From Marivita sp051251565 (GTDB lineage: Bacteria > Pseudomonadota > Alphaproteobacteria > Rhodobacterales > Rhodobacteraceae), in assembly GCF_051251565.1 (NCBI RefSeq), contig NZ_JBPOFB010000003.1, forward strand, positions 367,185-431,184: a DNA stretch of 64,000 nucleotides, written 5' to 3'. This document shows, one piece after another, positions 15,459 to 22,880 of the stretch. Below the pieces are notes generated by a model, which was not told the DNA's origin, ran no database searches, and worked only from the letters and a program-made list of their open reading frames with translations. Position 1 is the first letter of the stretch. Every line of letters starts with the position of its first letter. Made by a program: the position numbers and the translations under genes.

Positions 15459-16223
15459 ATGCGCAACAAAGTGTCCGCGTTTCTTGAGCAGACCTGGGTT
15501 ACAAATTTCATCATTGGCGTGATCCTTTTCAACGCCGTTTTGTTGGGATTGGAAACCTCGGATCACGTCATGGCTGTTGCCGGACCGATCATTCTGTTTC
15601 TGGATGGCGTCTGTCTTGCGATCTTTGTCGTGGAAATTCTGCTCAAGCTCTTTGCCCAAGGGTGGCGCTTCTTCAAGAGTGGCTGGAACCTGTTTGATTT
15701 CGTGATCGTCGGGATTGCTCTTGTGCCAGCAACGCAAGGGTTCTCGGTGCTTCGGGCGCTGCGCATCCTGCGGGTGTTGCGCGTCATTTCCGCGACACCG
15801 CGCCTGCGTCGGGTGGTCGAAGGGTTCATCACCGCGCTTCCGGGCATGGGCAGCGTGTTTCTGCTGATGGCCATTATTTTCTACATCGGCGCTGTCATGG
15901 CGACCAAGTTGTTTGGCGATACGTTTCCGCAATGGTTCGGCGATCTTGGCAGCTCGGGCTATTCGCTGTTCCAGATCATGACGCTTGAATCCTGGTCCAT
16001 GGGGATCGTGCGGCCCGTGATGGAGGTTTATCCCTATGCGTGGGCATTCTTTGTGCCGTTCATCATGGTCACCACCTTTGCCGTGGTGAACCTTTTGGTG
16101 GGCCTGATCGTGAATTCGATGCAGGACGCCCATGCCGAGGAATCGAACGAAAAGACCGATGCCTACCGGGATCAGGTGTTGTCCCGCCTTGAAGCGATCG
16201 AAAAGCGTCTGGATCGGCAGTAA
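15459..16223 (+). CDS. bacterial voltage-gated sodium channel (NaChBac/NavAb type), 254 aa
   Basis: Single-domain six-helix ion channel working as a homotetramer. S1-S3 are at about residues 14-90. S4 (97-113) carries Arg 99, 102, 105 and 108 at every third position, the gating-charge pattern, followed by RLRRVV. S5 is about 128-150. The selectivity filter is T-L-E-S-W-S-M (175-181), identical to the sodium-selective filter of NaChBac and NavAb. S6 is about 195-220. The tail to residue 254 has a heptad pattern suited to the four-helix coiled coil of these channels. It starts 12 bp after the methyltransferase stop. In related bacteria such channels are linked to motility, pH response and salt adaptation. 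Confidence 0.95.
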   Translation: MRNKVSAFLEQTWVTNFIIGVILFNAVLLGLETSDHVMAVAGPIILFLDGVCLAIFVVEILLKLFAQGWRFFKSGWNLFDFVIVGIALVPATQGFSVLRALRILRVLRVISATPRLRRVVEGFITALPGMGSVFLLMAIIFYIGAVMATKLFGDTFPQWFGDLGSSGYSLFQIMTLESWSMGIVRPVMEVYPYAWAFFVPFIMVTTFAVVNLLVGLIVNSMQDAHAEESNEKTDAYRDQVLSRLEAIEKRLDRQ

Positions 16224-16312
16224 GTCTGAGGGATTGACTCACGCTTTCGTTTTCCAGTTGGCCACAAACTCTGGTACAGTCCAGAAAAAGCAAATCGGGC
16301 AGTCTGTTTCCA

Positions 16313-16798
16313 ATGTTTCGAATCCTGTGTCTTCTGGCGCTTGTCCTTGGTCTGACGGCCTGTGGAAAGTTTCCGACGTATAATGGCCCCGAGGTCACGC
16401 GCGTGATCGTCGAGAAAGGCGATCGCAAGATGTATCTGCTGCATCATAACGCGATCCTCAAAACCTACGATATCGGGCTAGGCTTTGCGCCCGAAGGTCA
16501 CAAGGAAATCGAAGGCGATGGCAGAACGCCCGAGGGCGAATACCTGATCGACCGTCGCAATCCGAACAGCGCCTTTTACTTGTCTATTGGAATTGATTAC
16601 CCGCGTCCGCGTGACATCGAAAACGCGCGCCGCATGGGCAAATCTCCGGGCGGAGACATCTTTATCCACGGTCGCCCGTGGAAGAACCGCAAGGGCGGGC
16701 GCGATTGGACATGGGGCTGTATTGCCGTGACCAACCGCGAAATGCGCGAGATTTATGCGATGGTGAAGAACGGCACGCCGATCACCATTAACCCCTGA
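16313..16798 (+). CDS. L,D-transpeptidase (YkuD) lipoprotein, 161 aa
   Basis: Makes or edits 3-3 peptidoglycan cross-links or attaches proteins to peptidoglycan. The N-terminus is a lipoprotein signal peptide with lipobox LTAC (Cys17), so the mature protein should be tethered to a membrane. The YkuD domain has the catalytic set: IFIHGRPW containing His, and WTWGCIAVTN containing the nucleophile Cys. Length is typical of the minimal family. It is convergent with the CAP-domain gene. No strong ribosome-binding site precedes the ATG, so expression may be modest. Confidence 0.9.
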   Translation: MFRILCLLALVLGLTACGKFPTYNGPEVTRVIVEKGDRKMYLLHHNAILKTYDIGLGFAPEGHKEIEGDGRTPEGEYLIDRRNPNSAFYLSIGIDYPRPRDIENARRMGKSPGGDIFIHGRPWKNRKGGRDWTWGCIAVTNREMREIYAMVKNGTPITINP

Positions 16799-16822
16799 GA
16801 AAGGTAAGCCCGGCTGACCAAA

Positions 16823-16840
16823 TGTTTCGCGCGCGAAACA
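16823..16840. repeat. perfect 18-bp palindrome at a convergent gene junction
   Basis: TGTTTCGCGCGCGAAACA is fully self-complementary. It sits between the convergent ends of the L,D-transpeptidase and the CAP-domain gene. The outer half-sites TGTTTC/GAAACA equal those of the ParB site parS (TGTTTCACGTGAAACA), but the centre is 2 bp longer. There is no T-tract. Confidence 0.6.
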
Positions 16841-16861
16841 ATGGGGCCGGACCGGACCTAA

Positions 16862-17416
16862 TCACGAAGGTGCGTTGACGGGGGTGAATCCGGTTGCTTC
16901 GGGTGTTGCCAGAATGAGGTTCCACCAGATTTTGCCGTTCTCTTCCTGAAACCACGAAAACCCAAGCTCGCGTGCGGTGGGATCAAGGATCACCGTACGC
17001 GTGTTGGTGGCTTCCATCCAGGCGGCCAGCGTTTCCAGCTCGGTCTCATAGGTTTCCGAAATCGCCTCGCCTACCAACTTGCCGGAATACCCGGCGCGCT
17101 GGATGCGGGTGATGGGCGACGATCCGTCCGATCCGAAATGCCAGGGGCGGTTTTGAATGCTCATGTCGCGCGCATGGGTTGCCGCCGCAGCGTTCAGCCG
17201 CGCGTCAAATTCCAGTGTCGCTGCACCAGACGCCTGCCGCAACGCATTGATGGCGTCCAGCATACGGAACTGGATACGTCCGGTGTCGCTGGGGCGAATG
17301 CGGTACAGCTTGGGAAGAGGTTTGCCATCGGCTCCAAGCGTCGGGGGTGTCGGTGCGCCAGCGCAGGCAGTCAGTGCCATTGCGGCTGCACCCAAAAGAA
17401 ATGTCGAACGCTTCAT
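16862..17416 (-). CDS. CAP/SCP-domain lipoprotein, 184 aa
   Basis: Secreted or envelope-anchored member of the cysteine-rich secretory / YkwD-like CAP family. The signal peptide ends in lipobox LTAC (Cys18). The CAP core shows conserved positions: LNAAAATHARDMS, then HFGSDGSSPITRIQRAGY, VGEAI and a C-terminal WWNLILA. Family function in bacteria is poorly defined; some bind or hydrolyse sterols, glycans or peptidoglycan. Here it lies between two L,D-transpeptidase genes, which suggests a cell-wall role, but only by position. Confidence 0.85.
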   Translation of the reverse strand: MKRSTFLLGAAAMALTACAGAPTPPTLGADGKPLPKLYRIRPSDTGRIQFRMLDAINALRQASGAATLEFDARLNAAAATHARDMSIQNRPWHFGSDGSSPITRIQRAGYSGKLVGEAISETYETELETLAAWMEATNTRTVILDPTARELGFSWFQEENGKIWWNLILATPEATGFTPVNAPS

Positions 17417-17515
17417 GTCAGGCCATCCAAGATAAGTCTAAGCCGGGCTTAGCCCCAGACATGGGTGGGATCAAACACACAAAGCCGAGATTTGCCGAAA
17501 TGACATTCCTTTGAA

Positions 17516-17544
17516 TTGCGACTGAGGCATTGACGCCATATATG
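17516..17544 (+). promoter_or_regulatory. candidate sigma70 promoter for the second L,D-transpeptidase
   Basis: TTGCGA (17516-17521), a 17-bp spacer and TATATG (17539-17544), about 45 bp before the ATG. A GAGG ribosome-binding site lies 8 bases before the start. Confidence 0.4.
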
Positions 17545-17590
17545 TATATGCGTTCCACGTATAACTATTTGCACATGAAGAGGCCATAAG

Positions 17591-18190
17591 ATGGCAAAAA
17601 CCCTGCGTTTTCCCTTCAATCGCCGCAGCTTTCTGGCTGGGTCGGCTGCAATGCTCGCCACGCCCGCAGTGGCGCAAGACGTCAATGATGGCTCTACCGT
17701 CGAGATTGAGCGCGATCTGTCGCAGTCTGTCCGGCGCAATGTATCAAGCTTCCGGACACTGGACTGGCAGCCTTACTTCAGCGATCTGAACAAGGGTGCG
17801 ATCCTTGTCGACATCGATTCGCGGGCGCTTCACTATTGGGAAGAGAACGGAAATTACCGTCTTTACCCATCCTCCGTGCCGCTGACCGACGACCTGACAC
17901 GACGTGGCCGGACCTTGGTGACCCTCAAAGATCCAGAGCCGGATTGGCGCCCGACACCGTCGATGAAGATTCGCAATCCTGAATGGCCCGACTACGTTCC
18001 ACCCGGCCCGGACAACCCGCTTGGCACACGGTCGTTGCACCTAAGCTGGACCTACTATCGCATTCACGGAACCCACGATACGCGCAAAATCGGACGTCGA
18101 TCATCGAATGGGTGCATTGGTCTGTATAATGAGCATATCGAAGAGCTTTATGAATTGGCACAAGTGGGCACTCAGGTGTTGCTAATTTGA
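17591..18190 (+). CDS. L,D-transpeptidase (YkuD) with Tat-type signal, 199 aa
   Basis: Second L,D-transpeptidase in the region. The N-terminus has a twin-arginine motif (NRRSFLAG) and a hydrophobic stretch ending in AVA-Q, so it is probably exported folded by Tat and cleaved. The catalytic domain begins at AILVDIDSRALHYW and has YRIHGTHD and the Cys motif SSNGCIGLYNEHI. It belongs to the larger ErfK/YbiS-type branch, unlike the lipoprotein at 16313. It could attach outer-membrane proteins or build 3-3 links. A GAGG ribosome-binding site precedes the ATG. Confidence 0.9.
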   Translation: MAKTLRFPFNRRSFLAGSAAMLATPAVAQDVNDGSTVEIERDLSQSVRRNVSSFRTLDWQPYFSDLNKGAILVDIDSRALHYWEENGNYRLYPSSVPLTDDLTRRGRTLVTLKDPEPDWRPTPSMKIRNPEWPDYVPPGPDNPLGTRSLHLSWTYYRIHGTHDTRKIGRRSSNGCIGLYNEHIEELYELAQVGTQVLLI

Positions 18191-18337
18191 CGACATGATG
18201 GTGGGCCAAGAAAGTTGTGCGATAAGATAGATTTGCATTTACCACTATATACTGGTTAGAGAGTCTTACGAGGTAAGTCTTGGGTGCCTGTCGTGTGATG
18301 CTTTTGCGCGCCGACATGCAAATTTCTGGAGGTTAAC

Positions 18338-18529
18338 ATGAATAAATTCGTTCTCGCCGCTGCGTTTGCTGGTGCTGCTTCGACAGCAATGGCCGGTTCT
18401 TACGCTAAAGATGACGTGATGATGGAGCCGGTTGTTGTGGTTGAAGAAGCCGCTGCAAGCTCCTCATCCGCAGGCCTCATCATCCCGCTGGTCGTTATCG
18501 CCCTGCTGGCTGCTGCTGCTGCTGACTAA
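18338..18529 (+). CDS. small exported hydrophobic peptide, 63 aa, function unknown
   Basis: I do not recognise a family. The product has a clear signal peptide (MNKFVLAAAFAGAASTAMA, cleaved before GSY), a short acidic/Val stretch (MMEPVVVVEEAAASSSS), and a C-terminal hydrophobic segment of about 17 residues ending in AAD. The mature peptide would be about 44 residues, anchored by its tail. A very good ribosome-binding site (GGAGG, 6 bases before the ATG) and a strong terminator directly after it suggest an abundant single-gene transcript. The 147 bp upstream show no other gene. Confidence 0.7.
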   Translation: MNKFVLAAAFAGAASTAMAGSYAKDDVMMEPVVVVEEAAASSSSAGLIIPLVVIALLAAAAAD

Positions 18530-18554
18530 TAGTCCACGGCGGACTACTCTATCG

Positions 18555-18585
18555 AAAAAGGCGGTGCGTTTGCACCGCCTTTTTT
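18555..18585. terminator. strong bidirectional rho-independent terminator
   Basis: A 13-bp perfect stem (AAAAAGGCGGTGC with its complement), a 4-base GTTT loop and a T-run. It lies between the 63-aa peptide gene and the convergent hemH, and can serve both. Confidence 0.9.
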
Positions 18586-18612
18586 GTTTCCAGGTCGCAG
18601 TAACGGCCAGAT

Positions 18613-19677
18613 TCAATCAATCCAACCGTTCAGGTTTTCTTCGATCACCGCAGACAACGCCGCGATATGAGCGTCGTCATCATTGAGGCACGGAATATAG
18701 GTGAAGTGCTCACCGCCGGCCTCTTCAAAGCTTTCCTTGATCTCTTCGTTGATCTCTTCGAGCGTTTCGATGCAATCGGCGGAAAATGCGGGTGCGCAAA
18801 CCGCAATATTTTTCTTGCCGTCTTCTTCGGCAAGCCGCGCCACTTCTTCAACGGTATAGGGCTTGAGCCATTCTTCCGGGCCAAACTTGGACTGGAAGGT
18901 CGTCATGATTTCCGAATCTTCCCAGCCCAGCCGTTCCTTGAGCAGGCGAGTCGTTTTTTGGCACTGGCAATGGTAAGGATCGCCCTCCAAAAGATAGCGC
19001 TTTGGCACGCCGTGGTAGGAACACACAAGGATATCCGGGCGTTTTTCGATCTTGTCATAAGCGCGTTCGATGGATTGGGCCAAGGCCTCGATATACATCG
19101 GGTGCTGGTAATACGGATCGACGGTGCGCACCGAGGGTTGCCACTTTTCCTTCATCAGGGCGCGGAAAAATTCGTCATTCGCCGTGGCGGATGTCGCGCC
19201 CGCGTAATGCGGATAAAGCGGGAAAAACAGGATCTTGCGGCATCCGGCCTCGACCATCGCGCGGACCTTTGATTTGGTCGACGGGTTGCCGTAGCGCATG
19301 CAGAAATCGACCATGACCTGATCGCCGTACCGGTCCTGCATTGCTTTGGTGACTTTGGCGGTCTGATCTTTGGTGATCGTCATAAGCGGGCTTTCGCCCT
19401 GATCTTCGTTCCAGATCGACTTGTACGCCTCACCCGAGCTGAACGGGCGTTTCGTCAGGATGATAAGCTGCAACAACGGCTGCCAGAGCCACGGGCTGTA
19501 GTCGATCACCCTGCGGTCCGACAGGAACTCGTTCAGGTATCGGCGCATCGGCCAATAGGTGTAGTTGTCCGGTGTGCCAAGATTGGCCAGAATAATCCCT
19601 ACACGCCCTGCCGATACCTTGGGGTGATCGGTCGGAGCGTGGATCGGGCGTTGTGCGGTTTTCGTGGCGTCCAGCAT
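18613..19677 (-). CDS. hemH: ferrochelatase, 354 aa
   Basis: Inserts ferrous iron into protoporphyrin IX, the last step of haem synthesis. The sequence shows GIILANLGTPDNYTYWPMRRYL, FLSDRRVIDYSPWLW, FFPLYPHYAGATSA with the conserved active-site His, SYHGVPKRYL, and the C-terminal CAPAFSADCIETLEEI with the conserved Glu. Length is normal for proteobacterial enzymes. It lies 56 bp downstream of the methyltransferase-like gene on the same strand and ends at a shared terminator. Confidence 0.95.
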   Translation of the reverse strand: MLDATKTAQRPIHAPTDHPKVSAGRVGIILANLGTPDNYTYWPMRRYLNEFLSDRRVIDYSPWLWQPLLQLIILTKRPFSSGEAYKSIWNEDQGESPLMTITKDQTAKVTKAMQDRYGDQVMVDFCMRYGNPSTKSKVRAMVEAGCRKILFFPLYPHYAGATSATANDEFFRALMKEKWQPSVRTVDPYYQHPMYIEALAQSIERAYDKIEKRPDILVCSYHGVPKRYLLEGDPYHCQCQKTTRLLKERLGWEDSEIMTTFQSKFGPEEWLKPYTVEEVARLAEEDGKKNIAVCAPAFSADCIETLEEINEEIKESFEEAGGEHFTYIPCLNDDDAHIAALSAVIEENLNGWID

Positions 19678-19733
19678 CGGGCCTGCATCCTTAACGTCGT
19701 TTAGCGGGCTAACTAACCTCTATCGCGGTCAGG

Positions 19734-20555
19734 TCAATCTTTCAGCGGTGTTTCCACCGTGTTCAAGGCATCTGCAAGACTTTGTGCCGCGGAACCGGGT
19801 CGTAAAGGCTGCGGTTGTGAGGCATCCGGGGCCCATCCCGTCAGGGTGATCAATTCGAATGTGGCGGTTATCCTGCCATTGCCGTCCGAATACGCATCGG
19901 AATAAAGCGCCATTGCCCGTGACAGTACATCCCTGCGGGTGCTGTGTTTGATCCGACCCGACAAAGCATTGGTTTCACCCATTGCACGCAGATCGTGCAT
20001 CAGGTGCAGGGGCGTTGCGTAGCTTGTCGTCAAAACTGCACTATCCGCCACCGGAAGGGCCAGACCCGCCCGTTGAAGCAAGGCGCCAAGATCACGAATT
20101 TCGCCCATGGGCGCCACACGCGGCGATAGACCGCCGGTCACTTCGATTTCGGCTTGGCCAAGGGCGGCGCGCAATTCCTGCAATGTCTGCCCGCCTAGCG
20201 CCTGTACCAGCAGCAACCCATCCGGTTTTAGCGCGCGGCGGCATTGGATAAGCTGACCCACCGGATCATTCGCCCAATGCAGCGCCATTGCGTGCACCAC
20301 CAAATCATGCGCGCCTTCGGTCAGGTCCAGCACATCATCATCGCTGACAATATGCGCGGTTTCAAAGGCGGTCTGCCAGACCTGCGGAAAGGGCGTCACA
20401 ATTGCCGGGGATTGAAAGGGTTTGTTAACCAAAGACAGGCGATCCTGAATATCGGCCAACGCCTCTTCGTGCAAAAACAGCGCAGGCTTGCGGGATGCGC
20501 GGGCGCGATTCCGCGTCAGCGCGGTGCGGTCAAACAGGATCGGAGCTTCGGACAT
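19734..20555 (-). CDS. NDUFAF5-like methyltransferase-fold protein, 273 aa
   Basis: Resembles the bacterial relatives of NDUFAF5, the complex I assembly factor that hydroxylates an arginine. Recognisable parts: FDRTALTRNRARA at the N-terminus, LHEEALADIQDRLSLVNKPF, AHDLVVHAMALHWANDPVGQL, RRALKPDGLLL, and the C-terminal ITATFELITLTGWAPD. The glycine-rich SAM motif expected after the VNKPF segment is replaced by PAIVTPFP, so classical SAM binding is doubtful. It is divergent from comF with only 14 bp between the starts. The assignment is at family level only. Confidence 0.75.
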   Translation of the reverse strand: MSEAPILFDRTALTRNRARASRKPALFLHEEALADIQDRLSLVNKPFQSPAIVTPFPQVWQTAFETAHIVSDDDVLDLTEGAHDLVVHAMALHWANDPVGQLIQCRRALKPDGLLLVQALGGQTLQELRAALGQAEIEVTGGLSPRVAPMGEIRDLGALLQRAGLALPVADSAVLTTSYATPLHLMHDLRAMGETNALSGRIKHSTRRDVLSRAMALYSDAYSDGNGRITATFELITLTGWAPDASQPQPLRPGSAAQSLADALNTVETPLKD

Positions 20556-20569
20556 GAGCGGGAAATAGG

Positions 20570-21298
20570 ATGCTCCAGACAGGATTGCAAACCGTGCTGC
20601 GCATGATTTATCCGCCGCGCTGCCTTGCTTGCGGCGGGCTGGTGGAGCAGGACAACGGGCTGTGTGCGGCCTGTTTCAAGGAAACGCCCTTTATCACCGG
20701 GCTTGTGTGTGACCTGTGTGGCGTGCCGTTGCCCGGTCTGTCCGACGATTTGGTGTATTGTGATGATTGCCTGTCTATCGGGCGTCCGTGGGTCAAAGGA
20801 CGGGCGCCGCTGCGCTATGAAGGGGTGGCGCGCAGGCTGGTTCTTGGCCTCAAACATGGGGATCGGCACGACATTGTCGACACCGCTGCGGATTGGATGG
20901 TTGGCGCGCTGGCCCATAACATGCCTGACGATACAATTGTTGTTCCCGTGCCGCTTCACCTTGGGCGGTTGCTGCGCCGTCGCTACAACCAATCTGCGCT
21001 GCTGGCACAGGCGATTGCGCGGCGCACCGGGTTTGGCTTTTGTCCCGATGCGCTGTGCCGGACGCGGCGCACCCAATCTTTGGACGGCAAATCGCGCGAT
21101 GCCCGCTTTGCGGAACTGTCGGATGCGATTGGGTCAAACCCCCGCAAAGCGATGCTGTTGCGTGACCGTCCCGTGCTGCTCGTCGATGACGTGATGACCT
21201 CTGGTGCGACGCTGGCGGCCTGTGCCGTGGCGTGCCAAAGTGCACAGAGCCGAGAGATTTATGTCACGGTTCTGGCGCGCGTTGCAAAGGCGGCTTAA
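20570..21298 (+). CDS. comF: ComF family protein (phosphoribosyltransferase fold), 242 aa
   Basis: Homologue of the competence protein ComF/GntX, which assists DNA uptake in naturally transformable bacteria. The N-terminus has paired zinc-binding cysteines (CLACG, CAAC, CDLCG, YCDDC). The C-terminal phosphoribosyltransferase fold ends in LLVDDVMTSGATL, the PRPP-binding loop. The homology YPPRC starts about 14 residues in; the 20570 start leaves only 14 bp to the divergent neighbour. It is the first gene of a four-gene plus-strand run (comF, grxC, nitrilase, marR). Confidence 0.92.
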   Translation: MLQTGLQTVLRMIYPPRCLACGGLVEQDNGLCAACFKETPFITGLVCDLCGVPLPGLSDDLVYCDDCLSIGRPWVKGRAPLRYEGVARRLVLGLKHGDRHDIVDTAADWMVGALAHNMPDDTIVVPVPLHLGRLLRRRYNQSALLAQAIARRTGFGFCPDALCRTRRTQSLDGKSRDARFAELSDAIGSNPRKAMLLRDRPVLLVDDVMTSGATLAACAVACQSAQSREIYVTVLARVAKAA

Positions 21299-21328
21299 AT
21301 CCCTGACAAACGTGTTAGGGAAAATGCC

Positions 21329-21586
21329 ATGAAAAACATCGAAATCTATACGTCTCCGCTCTGCGGATTTTGTCATGCCGCCAAGCGTTTGTTGACGCAA
21401 AAAGGCGCATCGTTCACCGAGATTGACGTGCTCGCACACCCGGACCGCAAACCCGAGATGATACAGCGCGCCAATGGTGGCCGGACTGTGCCGCAGATTT
21501 TTATCGGCGACATACATGTTGGCGGGTGCGATGACCTGTTTGCGATGGACCGGTCGGGCAAGCTTGATCCGCTGCTTGCGGTCTGA
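21329..21586 (+). CDS. grxC: glutaredoxin 3, 85 aa
   Basis: Small glutathione-dependent dithiol oxidoreductase. The active site is C-G-F-C (Cys12, Cys15) after the usual beta strand (IEIYTSPL). The glutathione-binding TVPQIFI segment and the GGCDDL motif are present. Length matches GrxC. It sits 30 bp after comF and 5 bp before the nitrilase gene, so co-transcription is likely. Confidence 0.95.
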   Translation: MKNIEIYTSPLCGFCHAAKRLLTQKGASFTEIDVLAHPDRKPEMIQRANGGRTVPQIFIGDIHVGGCDDLFAMDRSGKLDPLLAV

Positions 21587-21591
21587 CGCGG

Positions 21592-22425
21592 ATGCGGGTG
21601 GCGCTGTTACAGATCACCTCGTCCGATGATCCACAGGATAACCTGCGGACGGTCTCCGGCCTAATGCAAGGGGCGGTGTCGGATGGGGCCGGGTTCGTTC
21701 TGACGCCCGAGGTCACGAACTGTATCAGCAACAGCCGTAGCCATCAGCGCAGCGTCCTGCACCACCAGAAAGACGATCCCACACTGGCGGGTCTGCGTAA
21801 CGATGCGGCGCGTCTGGGCGTTTGGTTGTTGATTGGGTCGCTCGCGCTCAGGGCGGACCCGCCGGAAGAGCGGTTTCTCAACCGGTCGTTCCTGATCGCC
21901 CCAAATGGCGACATCGCGGCGTGGTACGACAAGCTGCACATGTTCGATGTGCAGGTGACCGAGACGGAAACCTTCCGCGAATCTGCCGGGTTTGCCCCGG
22001 GGGATCGTGCTGTTCTGGCTCCCACGCCTTTTGGCAAGATCGGCATGACGATCTGCTATGATCTGCGGTTTCCGTACCTGCACCGCGCGTTGGCGCAGGC
22101 CGGTGCGGATATCCTGACGGTGCCAGCGGCGTTTTCGCCCGCGACAGGGCCAATGCATTGGGAACCGCTGTTGCGGGCGCGGACGATTGAAACCGGGTGT
22201 TTCGTTCTGGCCCCGGCACAGGTCGGCCAACACAGGGTCAGCACGGGCAAACCCCGCACAACCCATGGTCATTCACTTGTCGTGTCGCCCTGGGGCGAGG
22301 TGCTTTTGGATGCCGGACAGCGGCCCGGGGCGTGTTGTGTTGACCTGAGCCTGTCTGACGTGGCAAAAGCGCGACATAAAATTCCCTCTTTACAGCATGA
22401 TAGACAATTTTCTGGCCCCTCATGA
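21592..22425 (+). CDS. carbon-nitrogen hydrolase (nitrilase superfamily, Nit-like amidase), 277 aa
   Basis: Hydrolyses amide or nitrile C-N bonds. The catalytic triad is visible: Glu40 in LTPEVTN, Lys114 in YDKLHMFDV, and Cys155 in TICYDLRFPYL. Sequence type matches the Nit branch, whose best-known members hydrolyse deaminated glutathione; placement next to a glutaredoxin would fit that. The last codons overlap the marR start by 4 bp. Confidence 0.9.
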   Translation: MRVALLQITSSDDPQDNLRTVSGLMQGAVSDGAGFVLTPEVTNCISNSRSHQRSVLHHQKDDPTLAGLRNDAARLGVWLLIGSLALRADPPEERFLNRSFLIAPNGDIAAWYDKLHMFDVQVTETETFRESAGFAPGDRAVLAPTPFGKIGMTICYDLRFPYLHRALAQAGADILTVPAAFSPATGPMHWEPLLRARTIETGCFVLAPAQVGQHRVSTGKPRTTHGHSLVVSPWGEVLLDAGQRPGACCVDLSLSDVAKARHKIPSLQHDRQFSGPS

Positions 22426-22871
22426 GCGACAGCAGCACCCTTGCCATTTCCTTGTTCAGCGAACTTCTGACGGCGGATCAGTTGTTGCGGAACCGGTTGA
22501 CTCGGGTGTTGCCCAACAAGATGGAAATCTCGCATTTCTCGGTGTTGAACCAATTGGCGCGGGGTGGGTCTGAAAAAACGCCGGCACAATTGGCCAAGGC
22601 GTTTCACGTCACCCGTGGGGCGATGACCAATACGTTGGGCAAGCTTGAGGCGGCGGGATATGTGCATATCCGCCCCGATTGGGATGATGCGCGCCGCAAG
22701 CAAGTATCGATCAGCCCGGCAGGTCTGGCCGCGCGGGATGCGGCGGTGGCGGCGATCGCGCCGTTGATCAACGAGATGGTTCAGGAATTGGGCGACGCCA
22801 AGGTGCGCGCGGCAATCCCGGTGCTTCGGGAATTGCGGGTCAAGCTGGAAGAGCCGGACAATCGGGGATAG
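22422..22871 (+). CDS. MarR-family transcriptional regulator, 149 aa
   Basis: Dimeric winged-helix regulator. The helix-turn-helix and wing are recognisable: KTPAQLAKAFHVTRG, then MTNTLGKLEAAGYVHIRPDWDDARRKQVSISPAG split over residues 67-105, with the typical D-x-R-x wing tip. The ligand and targets are unknown. Its overlap with the nitrilase gene suggests it may control the comF-grxC operon or respond to a metabolite of that enzyme. Confidence 0.9.
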   Translation: MSDSSTLAISLFSELLTADQLLRNRLTRVLPNKMEISHFSVLNQLARGGSEKTPAQLAKAFHVTRGAMTNTLGKLEAAGYVHIRPDWDDARRKQVSISPAGLAARDAAVAAIAPLINEMVQELGDAKVRAAIPVLRELRVKLEEPDNRG

Positions 22872-22880
22872 CCGCCAGCG

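Noticed and set aside
15000..16133. 377-codon open frame on the minus strand over the methyltransferase and channel genes
   Set aside because: Antisense shadow rich in His, Asp and Arg with no domain; both plus-strand genes have complete motifs.
16823..16840. Calling the 18-bp palindrome a true parS site
   Set aside because: The centre is 2 bp too long for the known ParB half-site spacing, and no parAB genes are in the window; it is listed only as a palindrome.
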